A stretch of 64,000 nucleotides of DNA, taken from positions 146,844 through 210,843 of the forward strand of contig NZ_SCUT01000040.1 of the NCBI RefSeq assembly GCF_004297265.1, given 5' to 3'. Source of the stretch: Reyranella sp. (GTDB taxonomy: Bacteria > Pseudomonadota > Alphaproteobacteria > Reyranellales > Reyranellaceae). The notes beneath the pieces were generated by a model. It did no database searches and was not told where the DNA came from. It saw nothing but the letters and a program-made list of their open reading frames with translations. Shown here in pieces: positions 26,187 to 34,872 of the stretch. Each line of letters starts with the position of its first letter. The first letter of the stretch is position 1. Both the position numbers and the translations under genes were made by a program.

Positions 26187-26657
26187 CTAGTGCAGTCGGG
26201 GCGGCCACGGCCATCGGTAGACGTCCTTCTTGACCACCCGCCCCTCTGCAAAACAAAGGAGCAGGACGTCCTTATGCCGGTCGATATAGCGGTCATACAG
26301 TTCGCAGGTATGGATCGGGTGCCCCAATGCTGACGTCACCTGCTCTGCCGAGAGGCCTAAGGGCAGCTCAGGCAAATCCATCTTTATATGGTCTGCCTTC
26401 TTACCGGACCCGCCTGCCCCACTGACGGTTCGCCCATTCTCGAAGTCGACGTACAGTTCGTAATCTGTGCGATCAAATACCCATCGCGAGACATTGCGTG
26501 CGCCGATTTCGCTCTCGCTCATGGCTTTCCGTGCATCCTCCTCCGTGTCGCCAGCTTGTATTTTGTCGAATGCGTCCAAAGGTTCGGCGCCAAGGCTCGC
26601 GGTGCCGATGGCCGCGGCACTCGCCGCCAGGACGAACTTGAATCGCCACCTTCTCAT
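26187..26657 (-). CDS. Exported protein, possible BamE/SmpA-like fold
   Basis: A 156-residue protein with an N-terminal signal peptide (basic MRRWRFK, hydrophobic core, cleavage near SLGA at 24). The mature part has two similar segments, FDKIQAGDTEEDARKAMSES (about 30-49) and LGLSAEQVTSALGHPI (about 99-114). These resemble the paired 'I-x-x-G-x-x-x-x-x-V' helix starts of BamE/SmpA-type periplasmic proteins. Two cysteines (about 118 and 135) could form a disulfide. Function unknown. It follows the monooxygenase gene by 36 bases on the same strand. Its base composition is visibly less GC-rich than its neighbours. Confidence 0.6.
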   Translation of the reverse strand: MRRWRFKFVLAASAAAIGTASLGAEPLDAFDKIQAGDTEEDARKAMSESEIGARNVSRWVFDRTDYELYVDFENGRTVSGAGGSGKKADHIKMDLPELPLGLSAEQVTSALGHPIHTCELYDRYIDRHKDVLLLCFAEGRVVKKDVYRWPWPPRLH

Positions 26658-26693
26658 GCGATCACCGCTGACGCCGATCGCCGTGACAAGAGA

Positions 26694-28178
26694 TCAACGC
26701 GAGAACACCATCGCCTTGTCGCGCAGCGACCCGTGGCGCAGCGTGATCAGGTCGAGCACGTAGTTCTGGTAGAGCTTCCACGGCCGCTTGCTGCCCTGCT
26801 TGGGCTGGTGCGGCAGGGCGCGCTGGATGTAGCCGGACGAGAAATTGACCCACGGCTCTTCTGTCAGCGTCGGGTCGCTGTTGTGCGGTGTCGCCTGCCT
26901 GAAGCCCTTGCGGTCCATGTAGTTCAGCAGGCGGCAAACATATTCGCAGACCAGGTCGGCCTTCAGCGTCCACGAGGCGTTGGTATAACCGAACACCGCG
27001 GCGAGGTTGGGCACGTCGGAATACATCATGCCCTTGTAGATCATGGTGTCCGAAGGCTTGACCGGCTTGCCGTCGACCACCAGCTTCGCGCCGCCCAGCG
27101 GCTGCACGACCAGGCCGGTCGCCGTCACCACCACGTCGGCTTCGAGTTCGGTACCCGACTTCAGCTTGATGCCCTTCTCCGTGAAGGTCTCGATCGTGTC
27201 GGTCACGACCGATGCCTTCTTCTTGCGGATGGCACGGAAGAGATCGGCGTCCGGCACCAGGCAGAGCCGCTGATCCCAGGGATTGTATTTCGGCGTGAAG
27301 TGCGTGGCGACGTCATAGTCCGGCCCCAGCATCTGGCGCACGCCGCCCAGGATCAGGCTCTTCACCTTCTCCGGCTTGCGCTTGCACATCTGGTAGAAAT
27401 ACATGCCCATCAGCACGTTTTTCCAGCGCGTCGCCATGTAGGCGAGCTTGAGCGGCAGCCGGCGCCGCATCTTGTTGGCAAACGGGTCCTGCGCCGGGCG
27501 CGCCACCACATAGGTCGGCGAGCGCTGCAGCATGGTGACGTGAGCGGCGGTCTCCGCCATCGACGGCACGACCGTAACCGCGGTGGCGCCGCTGCCGATC
27601 ACCACGACCTTCTTGCCGGCATAGTCGAGATCCTGCGGCCAGTGCTGCGGATGCACGACCCGGCCCTTGAAGTCGGCGATGCCGGGGAACTCCGGGAGGT
27701 AGCCGGCCTCATAGCGATAGTAGCCGCTGCACATGCACAGGAAGTTGCAGGAAATGAATACGCGCTCCGGCCCGCGCTCGATTTCGACCGTCCATCTCGC
27801 GTCCGGCGTCGACCAGGAGGCGCCAACGACGCGATGGCCGTAGCGAATGTGGCGATCGATACCGTGATCGCTCGCGACCTCGCGGATGTAGCTCAGGATC
27901 GACGGCCCGTCGGCGATCGCCTTGGCATCCTTCCATGGCCGGAAACGATAGCCCAGCGTGTACATGTCGGAGTCCGAGCGGACACCGGGATAGCGGAACA
28001 GGTCCCAGGTGCCGCCGCTGGCGGCGCGCCCTTCGAGGATCGCATAGCGCTTGCCCGGACAGTTCTTCTGCAGATGCCAGGCGGCGCCGATGCCCGAAAG
28101 CCCGGCGCCGACGATCAGCACGTCGAAATGTTCAGTTGCTGTGCCGTGCGCCGCTGCCGGCGAGATGATGGTATCCAT
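26694..28178 (-). CDS. Flavin-containing monooxygenase, Baeyer-Villiger type
   Basis: A 494-residue cytosolic flavoprotein monooxygenase. The FAD Rossmann motif GAGLSG is at 24-29, GGTWDLFRYPGVRSDSD follows near 55-71, the BVMO fingerprint FKGRVVHPQHWP lies near 175-186, and the NADPH Rossmann motif VIGSGATAV is near 193-201. The sequence resembles EthA-like ketone monooxygenases, which insert oxygen beside a carbonyl and also oxidise sulfur compounds. It is downstream of a RidA gene (52-base gap) and upstream of the exported unknown protein. Confidence 0.88.
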   Translation of the reverse strand: MDTIISPAAAHGTATEHFDVLIVGAGLSGIGAAWHLQKNCPGKRYAILEGRAASGGTWDLFRYPGVRSDSDMYTLGYRFRPWKDAKAIADGPSILSYIREVASDHGIDRHIRYGHRVVGASWSTPDARWTVEIERGPERVFISCNFLCMCSGYYRYEAGYLPEFPGIADFKGRVVHPQHWPQDLDYAGKKVVVIGSGATAVTVVPSMAETAAHVTMLQRSPTYVVARPAQDPFANKMRRRLPLKLAYMATRWKNVLMGMYFYQMCKRKPEKVKSLILGGVRQMLGPDYDVATHFTPKYNPWDQRLCLVPDADLFRAIRKKKASVVTDTIETFTEKGIKLKSGTELEADVVVTATGLVVQPLGGAKLVVDGKPVKPSDTMIYKGMMYSDVPNLAAVFGYTNASWTLKADLVCEYVCRLLNYMDRKGFRQATPHNSDPTLTEEPWVNFSSGYIQRALPHQPKQGSKRPWKLYQNYVLDLITLRHGSLRDKAMVFSR

Positions 28179-28230
28179 GTCGACTTCATTGCCGAAAGAA
28201 TTCCGACTGGCAACTCGCCTTTCCGCAAGC

Positions 28231-28602
28231 CTACAGCGCCGCGGTGATGATGATCTCGATCAGGTCGCCTTCGGGCATGACGGACTGGACGAAGGAGCGG
28301 ACCGGGCCGTGGTTGGCCGGCATCCAGGTGGCCCATGCCTCGTCGAAGGCCGGCTTGTTGTCGTGATCGGTCACGACGATCTCGGCCTTCACGATGCGCG
28401 TCCGGTCGAGGCCGGCGTCCTTCAGGTAGCCGTCGATGACGCCCAGTGCGCCCAAGGTCTGGACGCGGATGTCCTGCGTGCGGTCCGGCGACGTCGCCAC
28501 GCCCCACAGAAAGCCGCCGCCGCCCGGCAGCCGGTAGACCGCGACCGAGGATTTGGCCGGTACCCTCGGATTGGGGACGCGCGTGATGTCGCTTCTGCTC
28601 AT
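28231..28602 (-). CDS. RidA family protein
   Basis: A 123-residue trimer-forming protein of the RidA/YjgF family, which hydrolyses reactive enamine/imine intermediates. The family features are the N-terminal substrate-loop strands, ALGVIDGYLKDAGLDRTRIVKAEIVVTD (two halves, about 53-80), and the C-terminal PVRSFVQS...IEIIITA with the conserved Arg near 102. The start ATG has GAGGG nine bases ahead. It sits upstream of the monooxygenase gene, and divergent from the rhodanese gene. Confidence 0.85.
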   Translation of the reverse strand: MSRSDITRVPNPRVPAKSSVAVYRLPGGGGFLWGVATSPDRTQDIRVQTLGALGVIDGYLKDAGLDRTRIVKAEIVVTDHDNKPAFDEAWATWMPANHGPVRSFVQSVMPEGDLIEIIITAAL

Positions 28603-28716
28603 GTTTCAATCACCCTCGAGAACAGTCGCCACTATGCGTCCGGCGCCATCGCCGACCAATGACTTCGACGCGGCCATGTTATGCTCTACCGTCACTCGAA
28701 CGCGAGGGAGGATGTC

Positions 28717-29097
28717 ATGGCCACCAACGTCAAGCAGATGATCGAAGCAGCCAATGCCGCGGTGCCGCGGGTCACACCGGCAGAGGCCAAGGAGATGATC
28801 GCCAGGGGCAACACGCTGGTCGTCGACGTGCGCGACGCGGCCGAGGTTGCCAACAGCGGCAAGGTCGCGGGCGCGGTCCATGTCTCGCGCGGCATGCTGG
28901 AATTCCGTGCCGACCCCGAATCGCCCGCGCACGACAAGGCATTCGACAAGAACAAGACGGTGATCGTCTACTGCGCCTCGGGCGGCCGCTCGGCCCTCAG
29001 CGGCAAGGTGCTGAAGGATTTCGGGTACGCCAACGTCTTCAACCTCGGCGCCTTCAAGGACTGGGTCGAGAGTGGCGGCGCGGTCGACAAGGCCTGA
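28717..29097 (+). CDS. Single-domain rhodanese
   Basis: A 126-residue cytosolic sulfurtransferase domain. VTPAEAKEM and VVDVRDAAEV open the fold, and the active-site loop CASGGRS places the catalytic Cys near residue 86. ATG at 28717 has GGGAGG five bases ahead and is preferred to one at 28681. It would accept sulfane sulfur from thiosulfate or a persulfide. It is convergent with a membrane-anchored protein gene, with 3 bases between stops. Confidence 0.85.
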   Translation: MATNVKQMIEAANAAVPRVTPAEAKEMIARGNTLVVDVRDAAEVANSGKVAGAVHVSRGMLEFRADPESPAHDKAFDKNKTVIVYCASGGRSALSGKVLKDFGYANVFNLGAFKDWVESGGAVDKA

Positions 29098-29100
29098 GGC

Positions 29101-29730
29101 CTATTTGCCGTCGTCGAACTTGAGCTGCTGGATCGCCGTCATCAACTTGGAGATCTGGGTGCGCTGGGCTTCGTCGAGCGGCTTGTCGTCCGGCAGCGGC
29201 TGCAGCAGCAATTCGACATCTTCGAGCTGCTTCACGAGATTGTAGGCCCTGTTGGTCTTCTCCTTCTCCGTGCCGGCAAGCAACGGATAGACCGAGAGAT
29301 AGAGCGAGGCGAGGCTGCGGTTCTGCAGCTCCGGCGTGACCGGGATCGCACTCTTGAACACGCCGCTCAGTGCCGCTTTCGCGTCGCCCACCGTGGTGGC
29401 GCGACGAAGCAGGAAGCTCATGCCGTCCAGCCGATGCTCGATCTCGAAGCGATGGCTGATCAGGTCCGCCCGGTTCTTCTGATCGATCTCATGCTGATGC
29501 TGCACCTGCTGCAGGAAGGCCGCGCCGCCGGTGAGGACGACCGAGGACAACAGCCACATGCCCACCGAGCTGTTCAGGAACTCGTAGAGTTTGGAGCCGA
29601 ATCCCGGCGGAGCCGGAGGGGGCGGCGGCTCGGGCGCGGGCCGGGCGGACTCCTCTTCCAGGGATTTGCGGATCGAATGGCGATAGCGCTCCTCGGCCGC
29701 GATGCGCTTCATCTCGTCTTCAGTCAGCAT
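29101..29730 (-). CDS. Membrane-anchored protein of unknown function
   Basis: A 209-residue protein without a family I recognise. The N-terminal 30 residues are charged and helical, a Pro-rich stretch (about 32-44) follows, then one transmembrane helix (about 57-75, MWLLSSVVLTGGAAFL). The rest is an extended helical domain, partly coiled-coil (QQVQHQHEIDQKNRAD). It starts 9 bases after the second ICL/PEPM gene, so the two are probably co-transcribed. Confidence 0.65.
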   Translation of the reverse strand: MLTEDEMKRIAAEERYRHSIRKSLEEESARPAPEPPPPPAPPGFGSKLYEFLNSSVGMWLLSSVVLTGGAAFLQQVQHQHEIDQKNRADLISHRFEIEHRLDGMSFLLRRATTVGDAKAALSGVFKSAIPVTPELQNRSLASLYLSVYPLLAGTEKEKTNRAYNLVKQLEDVELLLQPLPDDKPLDEAQRTQISKLMTAIQQLKFDDGK

Positions 29731-29739
29731 CTCGGCACT

Positions 29740-30564
29740 CTACTCCTTCATGAACGCATTGAGGTCGCCCGTCGGGATCGCACGGTCGAGATAGCCGAAA
29801 GCGCCCTTCTCTTTCACCTCTGTCGCCGCATCGATCAGACCCGTCATGGCGGCGCGATAGAGCGAGGTGGCGAGGCTGATGCGCTTCACGCCCGCAGCCT
29901 CGAGCTCGGCCTTGCTGAACGATTTTCCCTTGATGCCGACCATGAAGTTGAAGGGCTTGCGGAGCGCACCGCAAACCTTCTTGACCGACGCCAGGTCGGG
30001 CAGGCCCGGCGCGAACAGGACATCGGCACCTGCGGCCTCATAGGCCTGCAGGCGCTTGATCACGTCGCCGAGATCCGGCTTGCCACGCAGGAAGCCTTCG
30101 GCGCGCGCCGAAAGGACGAAGGGTACCGGCAGCGAACGCGCCGCCTCGACCGCCGCCTTGATGCGCGCCGTCGCCGTTTCGATGTCGAACAGCGGCTGGT
30201 CCGGATTGCCGGTCGCATCCTCGATCGAGCCGCCGACCAGCCCGACGCCTGCTGCCTGCCGGATCGTCTCGGCCGCATCCTCGGGCAGGTCGCCGAAGCC
30301 CTTCTCGAGGTCGGCCGCCACCGGCAGGTCGGTCGCGTTCACGATCAGCCGTGCATTCGCCAGGGCCTCTTCGCGCGTCACCTTGCCGTCACGCTTGCCC
30401 AGCACGCCCGCCTTGGCTCCACTCGAACTCGCCAGGGCCTCGAAGCCCAGCCCCGCCAGAATCCGTGCCGAACCCGCATCCCAGGGATTGGCGATGACGA
30501 ATGCGCCCGGCCTCTCATGGAGCACCCGGAACTTACGGGCCTTCTCGGCCTGGCTGACGCTCAT
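29740..30564 (-). CDS. Isocitrate lyase/PEP mutase superfamily enzyme (copy 2)
   Basis: A 274-residue TIM-barrel protein closely similar in design to the ICL/PEPM protein at 24495-25310: NPWDAGSARIL, VAADLEKGFGDLPE and GGSIEDATG occupy the same positions. In this copy the Asn-Gly-Tyr after the metal-binding Asp/Glu becomes Lys-Gly-Phe. The isocitrate-lyase Cys loop is absent here too. The reaction is therefore unassigned within the superfamily. GAAGG precedes the ATG at 30564. It is followed by the membrane-anchored unknown gene and is separated from the phosphonate genes only by a DUF2950 fragment. Confidence 0.82.
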   Translation of the reverse strand: MSVSQAEKARKFRVLHERPGAFVIANPWDAGSARILAGLGFEALASSSGAKAGVLGKRDGKVTREEALANARLIVNATDLPVAADLEKGFGDLPEDAAETIRQAAGVGLVGGSIEDATGNPDQPLFDIETATARIKAAVEAARSLPVPFVLSARAEGFLRGKPDLGDVIKRLQAYEAAGADVLFAPGLPDLASVKKVCGALRKPFNFMVGIKGKSFSKAELEAAGVKRISLATSLYRAAMTGLIDAATEVKEKGAFGYLDRAIPTGDLNAFMKE

Positions 30565-30681
30565 GGAACCCTTCCCCTGTTCGACCAATCGGCGGAGTTT
30601 GTCTCGCCCGCTCTCTGCAGGGCAATCGAGATTATTTCAACGCTGCCTCTTGTCTCGCCGTTCGGCCGCGGTAGGGCATGC

Positions 30682-30894
30682 GAATATCTGGTGAAGCGCC
30701 GGATGATCGGCGGCTTCGCCATCCTCGCCTGGCCGGTCCGCTACGGCGACACCGGCGTGATGACCTTCATGGTCAACCAGGAAGGCGTCGTATACGAGCG
30801 GTATCACGGCCCCGAGACGGCGGCCAAGGCCGCCGCGATCACCGTCTATAATCCGGACAAGAACCGGGACAAGGCCACCATGACGCCGCCGTGA
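30682..30894 (+). pseudogene. DUF2950 protein, C-terminal fragment only
   Basis: About 70 codons ending at a normal stop read as the last part of a DUF2950 exported protein: EYLVKRRMIGGFAILAWP, RYGDTGVMTFMVNQEGVVYE and a final NPDK segment are characteristic of that family's C-terminus. The rest (normally about 250 residues, with a signal peptide) is missing: upstream in the same frame there is no matching sequence before the start of the second ICL/PEPM gene. No insertion element was seen at the break. Confidence 0.7.
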
Positions 30895-30903
30895 CGGCGG
30901 TCG

Positions 30904-32370
30904 CTAGGCCGGCCAGGGCAGCGACCAGGTCTTCACGTTGGTGAAGCTCTTCATCGCCTCGAGCACGCCTTCCTTGTAGCCGAGGCCCGAATCCTTGATG
31001 CCGCCGAACGGCGACATCTCGATGCGGTAGCCCGGCACTTCCCAGACGTTCACCGTGCCGACCTGCAGCTCGTCGACGAACTTGGTGATGTAGTCGAGAC
31101 GGTCGGTGCAGACGCCGGACGACAGGCCGTAGGCCGTGCCGTTCGAAACCCGGATCGCGTGTTCGATGTCCTTCACGCGGATGATCGGGATCGCGGGACC
31201 GAACGTCTCCTCACGCACCAGCTCGGCCTGCGGATCGACATGGTCGACCACCGTCGGCGGGAAGAGCGCGCCGCGGCGATCATTACCGTGCAGCAACTTC
31301 GCGCCGTGCTTCGCCACCGCTTCGCTCACCCGGTTCTGGAACAGCGTGGCCGCGCGCTCGTGGATCACGGTGCCGACATCGGTCTCGGGATCGAGGGGAT
31401 CGCCGGCCTTTAGTCTCTTCGCCTTGGCGAGCACCCGCTCGACGAAGGCGTCGGCCACCTTGTCGACGACCAGGATGCGCTTCACGGCGGTGCAGCGCTG
31501 GCCCGAATTCTTGGTGGCGCCGGCAACTGCCAGATCGGCCGCCTTGTCGAGGTCGGCATCCTCCATGACGATCAGCGGATCGTTGCCGCCCAGTTCGAGG
31601 ACGATTCGCTTGTAGCCTGCCTTCTCGGCGATGTACTTGCCGACGCGGACCGAGCCCGTGAAGGTCACGAGATCGGCGCGCGGGTCGACGATCATCGCGT
31701 CGCCGATGTCGGACGGATTGCCGGTGATCACCGACAGCATTTCCGGCGGCAGGCCCGCTTCGTAAAGCGTGTCGGCGAGGAACAGCGCCGTGAGCGGCGT
31801 CAGTTCGGTCGGCTTCAGCACGACGCAGTTATTGGTCGCAAAGGCCGGCGCCAGCTTGTGCGCCACCATGTTGAGCGGATGGTTGAACGGCGTGATCGCC
31901 GAGATGGCGTTCAACGGCTGGCGCAGGGTGAAGATCTTGCGCGACTTGCCGTGCGGGGTGAGGTCGCAGGAAAAGGTTTGCCCGTCGTCCAGCATGCAGA
32001 GCTGGCCGGCGAAGGTGAATACGTCGTAGGCGCGGCCGACCTCATAGAGCGAATCCTTGAGGCAGAGGCCCGACTCCAGCGTGATCAGGCGCGACAGCTC
32101 TTCCTTGCGCGAGACCAGGAGATCGGCGGTCTTGAGCAGGATCTGCTGGCGCTGATAGCGCGTCAGCCTGGGCTTGTAGTCGTGGGCAATCTGGAAGGCC
32201 TCGGCGACCAGCTCGGGCGTGGCGCGCGGCACGGTGCCGACCAGGCGATTGTCCCAGGGGAAGCGCACTTCGAGGCGCGCCTTGGTCTCGACCTTCTTGC
32301 CGGCGATGCGGAGATATTCGTGCCGGACGTCAGAGCCGGCCCGTTCGCTCGAACTTGTGATGGTGTCCAT
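30904..32370 (-). CDS. phnY: Phosphonoacetaldehyde dehydrogenase
   Basis: A 488-residue NAD(P)-dependent aldehyde dehydrogenase that oxidises phosphonoacetaldehyde to phosphonoacetate. The catalytic machinery is present: the Asn of TPFNHPLN near 163, Glu259 in LELGGN and Cys293 in NSGQRCTA. The sequence resembles rhizobial PhnY, and its position directly after phnW and phnA on the same strand (9-base gap to phnA) gives the substrate far better than sequence alone. It is the last gene of the PhnW-PhnA-PhnY operon, though its reaction is the middle step. Confidence 0.9.
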   Translation of the reverse strand: MDTITSSSERAGSDVRHEYLRIAGKKVETKARLEVRFPWDNRLVGTVPRATPELVAEAFQIAHDYKPRLTRYQRQQILLKTADLLVSRKEELSRLITLESGLCLKDSLYEVGRAYDVFTFAGQLCMLDDGQTFSCDLTPHGKSRKIFTLRQPLNAISAITPFNHPLNMVAHKLAPAFATNNCVVLKPTELTPLTALFLADTLYEAGLPPEMLSVITGNPSDIGDAMIVDPRADLVTFTGSVRVGKYIAEKAGYKRIVLELGGNDPLIVMEDADLDKAADLAVAGATKNSGQRCTAVKRILVVDKVADAFVERVLAKAKRLKAGDPLDPETDVGTVIHERAATLFQNRVSEAVAKHGAKLLHGNDRRGALFPPTVVDHVDPQAELVREETFGPAIPIIRVKDIEHAIRVSNGTAYGLSSGVCTDRLDYITKFVDELQVGTVNVWEVPGYRIEMSPFGGIKDSGLGYKEGVLEAMKSFTNVKTWSLPWPA

Positions 32371-32379
32371 GGAACTCTC

Positions 32380-33636
32380 TCAGGCGACGAGGTTGAGGGC
32401 GAGGTCGAAGGCGTCGAAGTTGCGCCAGCGATGCGAACCCGTATCGGCGTTCGCGAGCTTGCGGTTGCACAGCAGCGGCACCCGCTGCTCGGACACGCCG
32501 CCATGGCTGCGCAGCGGCTCGGTCAGGCCCGAGAGATCGTGCCGCGAGGCCGAGGTCCCCAGTACCTTGTGCTTGGTCGATACGACGATGAGGTCGCCCA
32601 GGCGATCGGCCGGCAGCTCGAATCTCGCCGCGGCCTCTTCCTTGGTGAGCGCCGCCTCGATGCCCGGCATGGCCTTGAGCTTGGCAGCCCACTCCTTCGG
32701 GTTGTCGCAATAGACGACGGCGAAGGACCCGAGCGCGCCGTGATGCACCACGTAGGGATCGGTGATCGGCAGGATGACGCGCGCCTTGTCCTTGCCCACC
32801 CAGCCGTCGAACAGGTCCTGCAGGTAGATCACGTCCGGCTGGCCATCGCCGCCGAACTTCGCATTCATGCCATGGTCGGCGGTGACGACGATGGTGCAGC
32901 CCATGGCGTCGAGCTTGGCCAGATAACCGTCCATCATCGCGTAGAAGGCATTCGCGACCGGCGTGCCGGGCGCGTGCTTGTGCTGGATGTAGTCGGTGGT
33001 CGACAGGTACATGATCTGCGGCCGGTCGCGATCCATCAGCTTGACGCCGGCGGCGAACACGAACTCCGAGAGGCCGGCGCTGTAGACGTCGGGCACGCCC
33101 ATGCCGACCAGCTCGTTCACATGGTCGATTCCGTTGTCGGCCAGAGTCGCCTTGTCGGACTTCTCCGACGAGAAAGAGCAGGCCTTACCGGCACCCAGCT
33201 CGAGGCCCTTGCCCAGAAGGCCGCGCAACTTGTCCTTGGCGGTGACGACGGCGATGCGGCAGCCGGCGCGCTGGAAGGCCGGGAACAGCGTCTCCACCCG
33301 CAGGAACTTCGGATCGTTCATCATCACTTCCTTGCCCGTCTCCGGATCGAGGAAGTAGTTGCCGCAGATGCCATGGACCGCCGGAGGACGGCCGGTGACG
33401 ATCGACAGGTTGTTGGGGTTGGTGAAGCTCGGCACCACGCAGTCGCCGATGAGGTTGGTACCCTCCTTCAGGACCTTGCCGAACCACGGCGCCTGGCCGG
33501 CCTCGACGGCGCGCTCGATATAGCCCGGCTCCGAGCCGTCGACGCAGACCACGACGACGGGCTGGCGGGGCAGACGATAGGTGCGGCCGTTGACGGAAAT
33601 GTCGCCGCCGCTGACGTTGATGCTGTCGGGTGCCAT
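32380..33636 (-). CDS. phnA: Phosphonoacetate hydrolase
   Basis: A 418-residue di-zinc enzyme of the alkaline-phosphatase superfamily, which cleaves phosphonoacetate to acetate and phosphate. Likely metal-site residues are visible: Asp33 in VCVDGSEP, the active-site Thr at about 72 in PSFTNPNN, Asp215 and His219 in STTDYIQH, Asp254-His255 in VTADHGMN, and a late His in RSHGGVSEQ. The length matches known PhnA. It completes the PhnW-PhnY-PhnA route and yields a carbon source and free phosphate. Gaps of 11 and 9 bases connect it to phnW and phnY. Confidence 0.92.
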   Translation of the reverse strand: MAPDSINVSGGDISVNGRTYRLPRQPVVVVCVDGSEPGYIERAVEAGQAPWFGKVLKEGTNLIGDCVVPSFTNPNNLSIVTGRPPAVHGICGNYFLDPETGKEVMMNDPKFLRVETLFPAFQRAGCRIAVVTAKDKLRGLLGKGLELGAGKACSFSSEKSDKATLADNGIDHVNELVGMGVPDVYSAGLSEFVFAAGVKLMDRDRPQIMYLSTTDYIQHKHAPGTPVANAFYAMMDGYLAKLDAMGCTIVVTADHGMNAKFGGDGQPDVIYLQDLFDGWVGKDKARVILPITDPYVVHHGALGSFAVVYCDNPKEWAAKLKAMPGIEAALTKEEAAARFELPADRLGDLIVVSTKHKVLGTSASRHDLSGLTEPLRSHGGVSEQRVPLLCNRKLANADTGSHRWRNFDAFDLALNLVA

Positions 33637-33647
33637 GTTTCGTTCCC

Positions 33648-34799
33648 CTATTCTGCCGCCAGTGCCGGACCGCCGTTGGTGACCCGCATCTCGTCCAGCA
33701 CCTCGCGGACCGCCGCCAGGGCGCCGCGCATGTGTTCGGCGTTGAGCCGGCCTATGCAGCCCATGCGGAACGAATCCGCGACGGTGAGCTTGCCCGGGTA
33801 GATCACGTAGCCGCGGTCCTTGAGCCCGTCATAGAAATCCTGGAAGACGAACTTCGGATCGGTCGGCATGTGGAAGGTGACGATGATCGGCGCCTGCAGG
33901 TCGTTCGGCAACAGCGTCCTGAAACCCATGGCGCGCATGCCGTCGATCAGGACCTTGGCATTCTCGCGATAGCGCTTGCCCCGGCCCGCCACGCCGCCCT
34001 CGGCCGCGTGTTCCTCGATCGCCTTGCCCAGCGCCACGATGACATGGATCGGCGGCGTGAAACGGTATTGGCCTGTCTTGGCGAAGCCCTCGGCCTGGTC
34101 GAACAGGTCGAGCACCAGCGTGGTCGCGTTGCCCTTGCATTCGGCGAGGGCGGCATTGCGGCATACGACGAAGCCGAGGCCCGGCACGCCTTCCAGACAC
34201 TTGTTTGAGGAGGCCGCGAGCGCGTCATAGTGGACGGTACGGGCATCGATCTCGATCGCGCCGAAGGCCGACATCGAATCGACCAGCAGGCGGCGGCCCT
34301 GCTTCCTCACCAGGGCGGCAAGCTCGGCGATGGGATTGAGGATGCCCGAGGTGGTCTCGCAATGGACCGCGAAGACGTGGGTGATCGCCTTGTCGTCAGC
34401 AAGAATCTTCTCGAGCTTGGCGAGATCAGGGGGCGTGTCTTCCGGCGTCTCGTAGGTCGCGACGGCGCGCCCGGCAATCTCGGCGATCTTCTTCGCCCGC
34501 TGCCCGTAGGCGCCGTTGATGACGACCAGCAGCTTGCCGGTCTTGGGCACGAAGGTCGTGATCATCGCCTCCACGGCGAAAGTGCCTGATCCCTGCACCG
34601 GCACGGTGACGTGCGTGCCCTGGCCACCGGCCAGTTCGACGATCTTCTCCAGCACCATCTTGTTGATGGCGATGAATCCCTGATCGCGCGAGCCCCAGTC
34701 GTGGACCATGGCCTGCTTCACGCTGGCCGAGGTGGTGAGCGGGCCGGGCGTCAGCAGCAGCGGATCGCCGGTTTCGGAGGCAGCAGGCTTGGTTTTCAT
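33648..34799 (-). CDS. phnW: 2-aminoethylphosphonate-pyruvate transaminase
   Basis: A 383-residue fold-type I PLP enzyme that converts AEP and pyruvate to phosphonoacetaldehyde and alanine. It opens with LLLTPGPLTTSASVKQAM, typical of PhnW. The cofactor Asp lies in LLVDSMSAFG (about 174), and Lys200 in SSNKCLEG binds PLP. ATG at 34799 is the start; the longer frame runs into the LysR gene. This is the first gene of the phnW-phnA-phnY operon, divergent from the LysR regulator. It shares the 73-base control region holding a dyad-symmetric site. Confidence 0.92.
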   Translation of the reverse strand: MKTKPAASETGDPLLLTPGPLTTSASVKQAMVHDWGSRDQGFIAINKMVLEKIVELAGGQGTHVTVPVQGSGTFAVEAMITTFVPKTGKLLVVINGAYGQRAKKIAEIAGRAVATYETPEDTPPDLAKLEKILADDKAITHVFAVHCETTSGILNPIAELAALVRKQGRRLLVDSMSAFGAIEIDARTVHYDALAASSNKCLEGVPGLGFVVCRNAALAECKGNATTLVLDLFDQAEGFAKTGQYRFTPPIHVIVALGKAIEEHAAEGGVAGRGKRYRENAKVLIDGMRAMGFRTLLPNDLQAPIIVTFHMPTDPKFVFQDFYDGLKDRGYVIYPGKLTVADSFRMGCIGRLNAEHMRGALAAVREVLDEMRVTNGGPALAAE

Positions 34800-34834
34800 G
34801 GCGCGGATGATCGGCTCGCTGTGTCTATCCGTCC

Positions 34835-34862
34835 AGTATATAATCCATATGTTAACTATTGG
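34835..34862. promoter_or_regulatory. Shared phnW/lysR control region with dyad operator
   Basis: An AT-rich patch between the divergent starts contains an 18-bp dyad at 34845-34862 with the form CCA-N3-GTTAAC-N3-TGG. This is the size and symmetry expected for a LysR-type operator. A perfect TATAAT lies at 34839-34844 on the plus strand (toward lysR) and TATACT at 34840-34835 on the minus strand (toward phnW). Neither has a good -35 hexamer, which fits activator-dependent phnW transcription and autoregulation of lysR. Confidence 0.5.
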
Positions 34863-34872
34863 TTTCTCATAT

